Shown here piece after piece: positions 23,801 to 26,582 of a stretch of DNA of 26,582 bases (positions within the stretch are counted from its first letter, which is position 1; each line of letters begins with the position of its first letter). Position numbers and translations under genes: made by a program. The notes beneath the pieces were generated by a model. The model ran no database searches and was not told the DNA's origin. It was given only the letters and a program-made list of their open reading frames with translations. The stretch is taken from positions 1 to 26,582 of the forward strand of contig CAYOEZ010000037.1 of the NCBI GenBank assembly GCA_964402955.1. Reading direction: 5' to 3'. Origin of the DNA: CAYOEZ01 sp964402955. Lineage in GTDB: Bacteria > Chloroflexota > DTOL01 > DAOUCN01.

Positions 23801-24433
23801 ATGAACATCGATCCGTTTGAGCGTGTGCGCCGGTTGCGTGCGGCCAAGCTCAAGGAGAACCTGGGCAGCGGCGCCGACCGCACACGTGTGCCGCCCGGGC
23901 AGTCTGTCACCAAGGAATGGCCGGTTCTGCACTATGGCTCCGTGCCACGCATCAACCTGGCGGCATGGGACTTCAGGGTCTTCGGACTGGTGCAGGAGCC
24001 GCTGCGTTTATCATTCGACGAACTGATGGCTCTCCCCAGAATCCAGGTGACAGCCGACATCCACTGCGTCACTCATTGGACGCTGCTGGATAGCGTGTGG
24101 GAAGGCATCCCCCTCAGAGAGATCATGAAGCGCAGCAAGCCGCTGCCTGAGGCGCGCTTTGTCACGGCCCACTGCGAGCAGGGTTACACAACGAGCTTGC
24201 CGCTCGACGCGCTTCTTGACGATGATGTGATCCTGTGTACCAGGCGCAACGGCGCTGACCTGACCCCCGAACACGGCTGGCCGCTACGTTTATTCGTGCC
24301 CAAGAAGTACTTCTGGAAGAGCGCCAAGTGGTTGCGCGGCCTGGAGTTCATGGCTCAGGATCGCCTGGGTTTCTGGGAACAAGCCGGCTACCACAATGGG
24401 GCCGATCCGTGGACAGAAGAGCGATTCTCATAA
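23801..24433 (+). CDS. Sulfite-oxidase-like molybdopterin oxidoreductase, cytoplasmic
   Basis: The 210 residues fall in the oxidoreductase molybdopterin-binding (sulfite oxidase) fold. The cofactor-ligating cysteine is C89 in ADIHCVTHW. Supporting stretches are FRVFGLVQEPLRLSFDEL, VWEGIPLREIM, HCEQGYTTSLPLDAL, HGWPLRLFVPKKYFWKSAKWL and the aromatic FWEQAGYHNGADPW end. No Tat or Sec signal precedes it, unlike MsrP/YedY, so it is predicted to stay in the cytoplasm. Family knowledge does not fix the substrate; sulfite or a sulfoxide is possible. The ATG is preceded by AAAGGG at 7-8 nt. Transcription starts from the promoter at 23722. The rhodanese gene follows after 60 nt, giving a sulfur-chemistry pair. 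Confidence 0.88.
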   Translation: MNIDPFERVRRLRAAKLKENLGSGADRTRVPPGQSVTKEWPVLHYGSVPRINLAAWDFRVFGLVQEPLRLSFDELMALPRIQVTADIHCVTHWTLLDSVWEGIPLREIMKRSKPLPEARFVTAHCEQGYTTSLPLDALLDDDVILCTRRNGADLTPEHGWPLRLFVPKKYFWKSAKWLRGLEFMAQDRLGFWEQAGYHNGADPWTEERFS

Positions 24434-24493
24434 GGTTGGCGCCAGGAACGACGTGTACGGGCGAGATTAGCAAGCTGAGGGGAAAACAACGAC

Positions 24494-25264
24494 ATGAGTA
24501 AGCACAAGAAACGCGTCAGCCTGGCGCAACGTCCGGCTGAGGGCGGCGCGCCACCGGTCAGCCCGCTGACCATGCCGAAGGAGACAGCGGCATCCAGCGC
24601 ATCGTATCAGACAGAGCAGCAACAACCAGAGATCGAGCCCGAGTTGGTAGAAGAGGCAGATGAGCAAGACCAGAACATTGAGAACTCCCAGCCGGGCATC
24701 GAGAGCCATCCACTCTTCTGGTTCATGCTGGGTGCGCTCACGGTTGGCATCATCGTCCTGATTGGCCTGCTCATGTTCACGCCCCCCAGGGCAGCGCCGG
24801 CAGCCAGAGCCACCGCCGCGGCTACCGCCCCCGCGCTGCGGCCCGTGACGCCCAAACCAGCCACCGCTGCGCCCGTCGCCGGGCAGACGCCGATTCCAGA
24901 CATTCCGGCCACAATGACAGCCGTCATGGAACGCAACCAGTCAGTGCAGCGTGCCAGTCTCGAGGAGACGCGCACCAAGCTCGCCGCCGGGTCGGCTCTC
25001 GTCGTCGATGTGCGCAGCCAACAAACCTACGCCGCCAAACACATCAAGGGCGCCGTCAACATCCCTGAGCTTGATACGGAAGCGCGACTGGCGGAGTTCC
25101 CTAAGAACAAGGACATAATCCTCTATTGCTCTTGACCAAGCGAAAATGAAAGCGCCAGTTCGGCGCTCATCTTGTTCGACAAGGGATACTCGAAAGACAG
25201 AGTGAAAGTTCTCAAGGGTGGCTGGGGCGCCTGGGTCGAGGCCGGCTATCCCACGGCGCCGTAG
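24494..25264 (+). CDS. Membrane-anchored rhodanese-like selenoprotein (in-frame TGA = selenocysteine 214)
   Basis: Read normally, the frame stops at TGA 25133-25135 after 213 residues, in the middle of a rhodanese domain. Read through, it continues in the same frame for 42 residues to TAG at 25262-25264, giving 256 residues. The continuation (PSENESASSALILF, then VKVLKGGWGAWVEAGYP) is exactly the missing C-terminal half of the fold. Domains: charged cytoplasmic N-terminus (1-73), one membrane helix (74-95), an Ala/Pro/Thr linker (96-135) and rhodanese (about 150-256), with VDVRSQQTYAAKHIKGAVNIP at 171-191. The domain probably faces outward. The active-site loop reads Y-C212-S-U214-P-S-E; related rhodaneses, from memory, have C-x-C-P-N/S-E, so selenocysteine replaces the second cysteine. 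A SECIS-like hairpin follows, and selB is about 5 kb away. Substrate unknown (sulfur transfer or redox). Confidence 0.88.
25147..25170 (+). promoter_or_regulatory. Bacterial SECIS-like hairpin after the in-frame TGA
   Basis: AGCGCC (25151-25156) pairs with GGCGCT (25162-25167) around the loop AGTTC (25157-25161). ATG (25147-25149) and CAT (25168-25170) can extend the stem with a 2-nt bulge. The loop begins 21 nt after the TGA, inside the 16-37 nt range described for bacterial SECIS elements, and a G lies among the first two loop bases, also as described. It lies within the coding sequence, as bacterial SECIS elements do. Confidence 0.75.
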
Positions 25265-25302
25265 GCACATCCGCCAACCGAAATCCACGCACAGGAAACA
25301 GG

Positions 25303-26582
25303 ATGCGCAAGACGAAAATCGTCGGCACGATCGGCCCGGCCAGCCGCAGCGAAGAACGCATCGAGGCCATCATCAAGGCGGGCCTCAATGTGGCGCGCAT
25401 GAACTTCTCCCACGGTACGCACGAGGAGCACAGCGCGGCCATTGCCCTCGTGCGCAGCGTGAGCCAGCGCCTGGGGATACCGGTTGCCGTCCTGCAGGAC
25501 TTGCAAGGTCCCAAGATTCGCACAGGGGCGCTGGCGGGGGGGCGGGCGGTGGAGTTGCGCGATGGCGCGTCATTCACGATCACAAATCGCGTTCTCACCG
25601 GCACAGCGAGCATCGTCTCAACCACCTACCAGGCGCTGCCCGGCGATGTGCGCCCGGGCGACCGCATTCTGCTCAGTGATGGCTTGCTTGAGTTGTGCGT
25701 CGTCTCGACCACTGCGAGCGACGTCATATGCCAGGTTATCCACGGCGGCATGCTCGGCGAACACAAGGGCATCAACTTGCCGGGCGTGGCGGTCAGCGCC
25801 CCCTCGTTGACCGAGAAAGACTTGGATGACCTGGCCTTTGGCCTCACCCAGAATGTTGATTATATCGCCTTGAGTTTTGTGCGCAGCGCAGACGATGTAC
25901 GAGCCGCCAAAGAGGCGATCGCCGCGCACGGCGCTGCGGTTCCGGTTATTGCCAAGCTGGAAAAGCCGGAAGCGCTTGCGCGCCTCGATGAGATACTCGC
26001 CGTCAGCGATGGCGTCATGGTCGCCCGCGGCGACATGGGTGTCGAGATGCCGCTGGAAAAGGTGCCCATGGCGCAGAAGCTGATCATCCGCAAAGCCAAC
26101 CAGGCCGGCGTCCTGGTGATCACTGCCACCCAAATGCTCGAATCGATGATCACGAACCCGCGCCCCACGCGCGCCGAAGCCAGCGATGTGGCCAACGCGA
26201 TCATCGACGGCACCGACGCAGTCATGCTCTCTGGCGAGATGGCGATCGGCCAGTTCCCGGTTGAGGCCGTGCAGGTCATGGATCGCATCGCGCTCGAAGT
26301 TGAGACGGGCTGCAACGATGTCTACCGCTGGGGCGCCGGCGGCCATCCCCACTCCACCGACGCCGAAGCCATCAGCGAAGCAGCGCGCACCATCTCTGAG
26401 TTTAGCGATGTGCGGGCCGTTGTCGCCTTCACGGCCAGCGGCCTGACCGCTCGCCTGATCGCCAAAGATCGGCCCTGCACCGACATTCTGGCTCTTACCT
26501 ATGACGAGACCGTCTATCACCGGCTCGCCCTGCTCTGGGGAGTGACGCCCTTCATGTGCCCGCTGACCCACAGCGTGGAAGA
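25303..26582 (+). CDS. pyk: Pyruvate kinase, N-terminal 426 residues (cut by window edge)
   Basis: Pyruvate kinase makes ATP and pyruvate from phosphoenolpyruvate and ADP, the last step of glycolysis. The frame is open from ATG 25303 to the window edge, so about 50 residues are missing compared with the usual 470-480. Motifs include KIVGTIGPAS (5-14), ARMNFSHG (31-38), VLQDLQGPKIRTG, SDGLLEL and the active-site lysine in VIAKLEKPE. Further on are VMVARGDMGVE, VITATQMLESM with the catalytic Thr, and DGTDAVMLSGE. The C-terminal allosteric domain is begun (AVVAFTASGLTARLIAK). AGGA lies 6 nt before the ATG. The gene starts 38 nt after the selenorhodanese stop with no promoter seen between them, so partial co-transcription is likely. 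Confidence 0.96.
   Translation, partial: MRKTKIVGTIGPASRSEERIEAIIKAGLNVARMNFSHGTHEEHSAAIALVRSVSQRLGIPVAVLQDLQGPKIRTGALAGGRAVELRDGASFTITNRVLTGTASIVSTTYQALPGDVRPGDRILLSDGLLELCVVSTTASDVICQVIHGGMLGEHKGINLPGVAVSAPSLTEKDLDDLAFGLTQNVDYIALSFVRSADDVRAAKEAIAAHGAAVPVIAKLEKPEALARLDEILAVSDGVMVARGDMGVEMPLEKVPMAQKLIIRKANQAGVLVITATQMLESMITNPRPTRAEASDVANAIIDGTDAVMLSGEMAIGQFPVEAVQVMDRIALEVETGCNDVYRWGAGGHPHSTDAEAISEAARTISEFSDVRAVVAFTASGLTARLIAKDRPCTDILALTYDETVYHRLALLWGVTPFMCPLTHSVE

Noticed and set aside
24494..25135. A complete 213-residue protein ending at TGA
   Set aside because: It would stop in the middle of the rhodanese fold at the active-site loop, and the missing half follows in the same frame. Other genes in the window use TGA as an ordinary stop, so general recoding is excluded, and a frameshift explanation is not needed.
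25618..26571. 317-codon minus-strand frame opposite pyruvate kinase
   Set aside because: The plus strand carries a textbook pyruvate kinase sequence through the entire stretch.

Overview
The window looks like part of the chromosome of an uncultured Chloroflexota-like bacterium. This is an inference. The GC content is roughly 60 %, starts are ATG, GTG and TTG behind strong AGGAGG-type ribosome binding sites, and promoters are sigma-70-like. It also holds a set of membrane genes (8.8-12.2 kb) that I associate from memory with that phylum. The genetic code is standard: TGA ends several genes here (xer, typA, the propeller gene). No CRISPR array, tRNA, rRNA or prophage was seen.

Layout. 1-2228 (-) is a large alpha-2-macroglobulin-like protein cut by the left edge, divergent from ruvB (2437-3468, +). 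A Xer-type tyrosine recombinase follows, then a compact run of a PH/SHOCT membrane protein, purine nucleoside phosphorylase, an anchored beta-propeller protein and a CinA-like protein. A sigma-70-like promoter at 8771 opens a four-gene cassette of unknown function: a 94-aa protein, a DUF6754-like double-anchored protein, a multi-pass protein and a zinc-ribbon membrane protein. It may have a fifth, ATA-started mini-gene. A terminator hairpin separates it from a minus-strand block: B12-binding radical SAM protein, transporter remnant, nitroreductase, a C-terminal degV remnant, intact degV and L-asparaginase. rpiB (+) converges on corA-selB (-).

From 20.9 to 21.8 kb there is about 900 bp without a gene. 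It contains a palindromic element, a MITE-like element and the long, hairpin-rich leader of typA. After typA and a perfect 20-bp hairpin comes a strong promoter with an internal palindrome. It drives a cytoplasmic molybdopterin oxidoreductase and a membrane-anchored rhodanese; pyruvate kinase follows and runs off the right edge.

The main discovery is that the rhodanese reading frame contains an in-frame TGA (25133-25135) at its active-site loop (Y-C-S-TGA-P-S-E). The rest of the rhodanese fold continues in the same frame to TAG at 25264. A hairpin whose apical loop starts 21 nt after the TGA fits the bacterial SECIS pattern. selB, the selenocysteine elongation factor, lies about 5 kb away. 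I read this gene as a membrane-anchored selenocysteine rhodanese of 256 residues, which an ordinary gene caller would truncate at 213.
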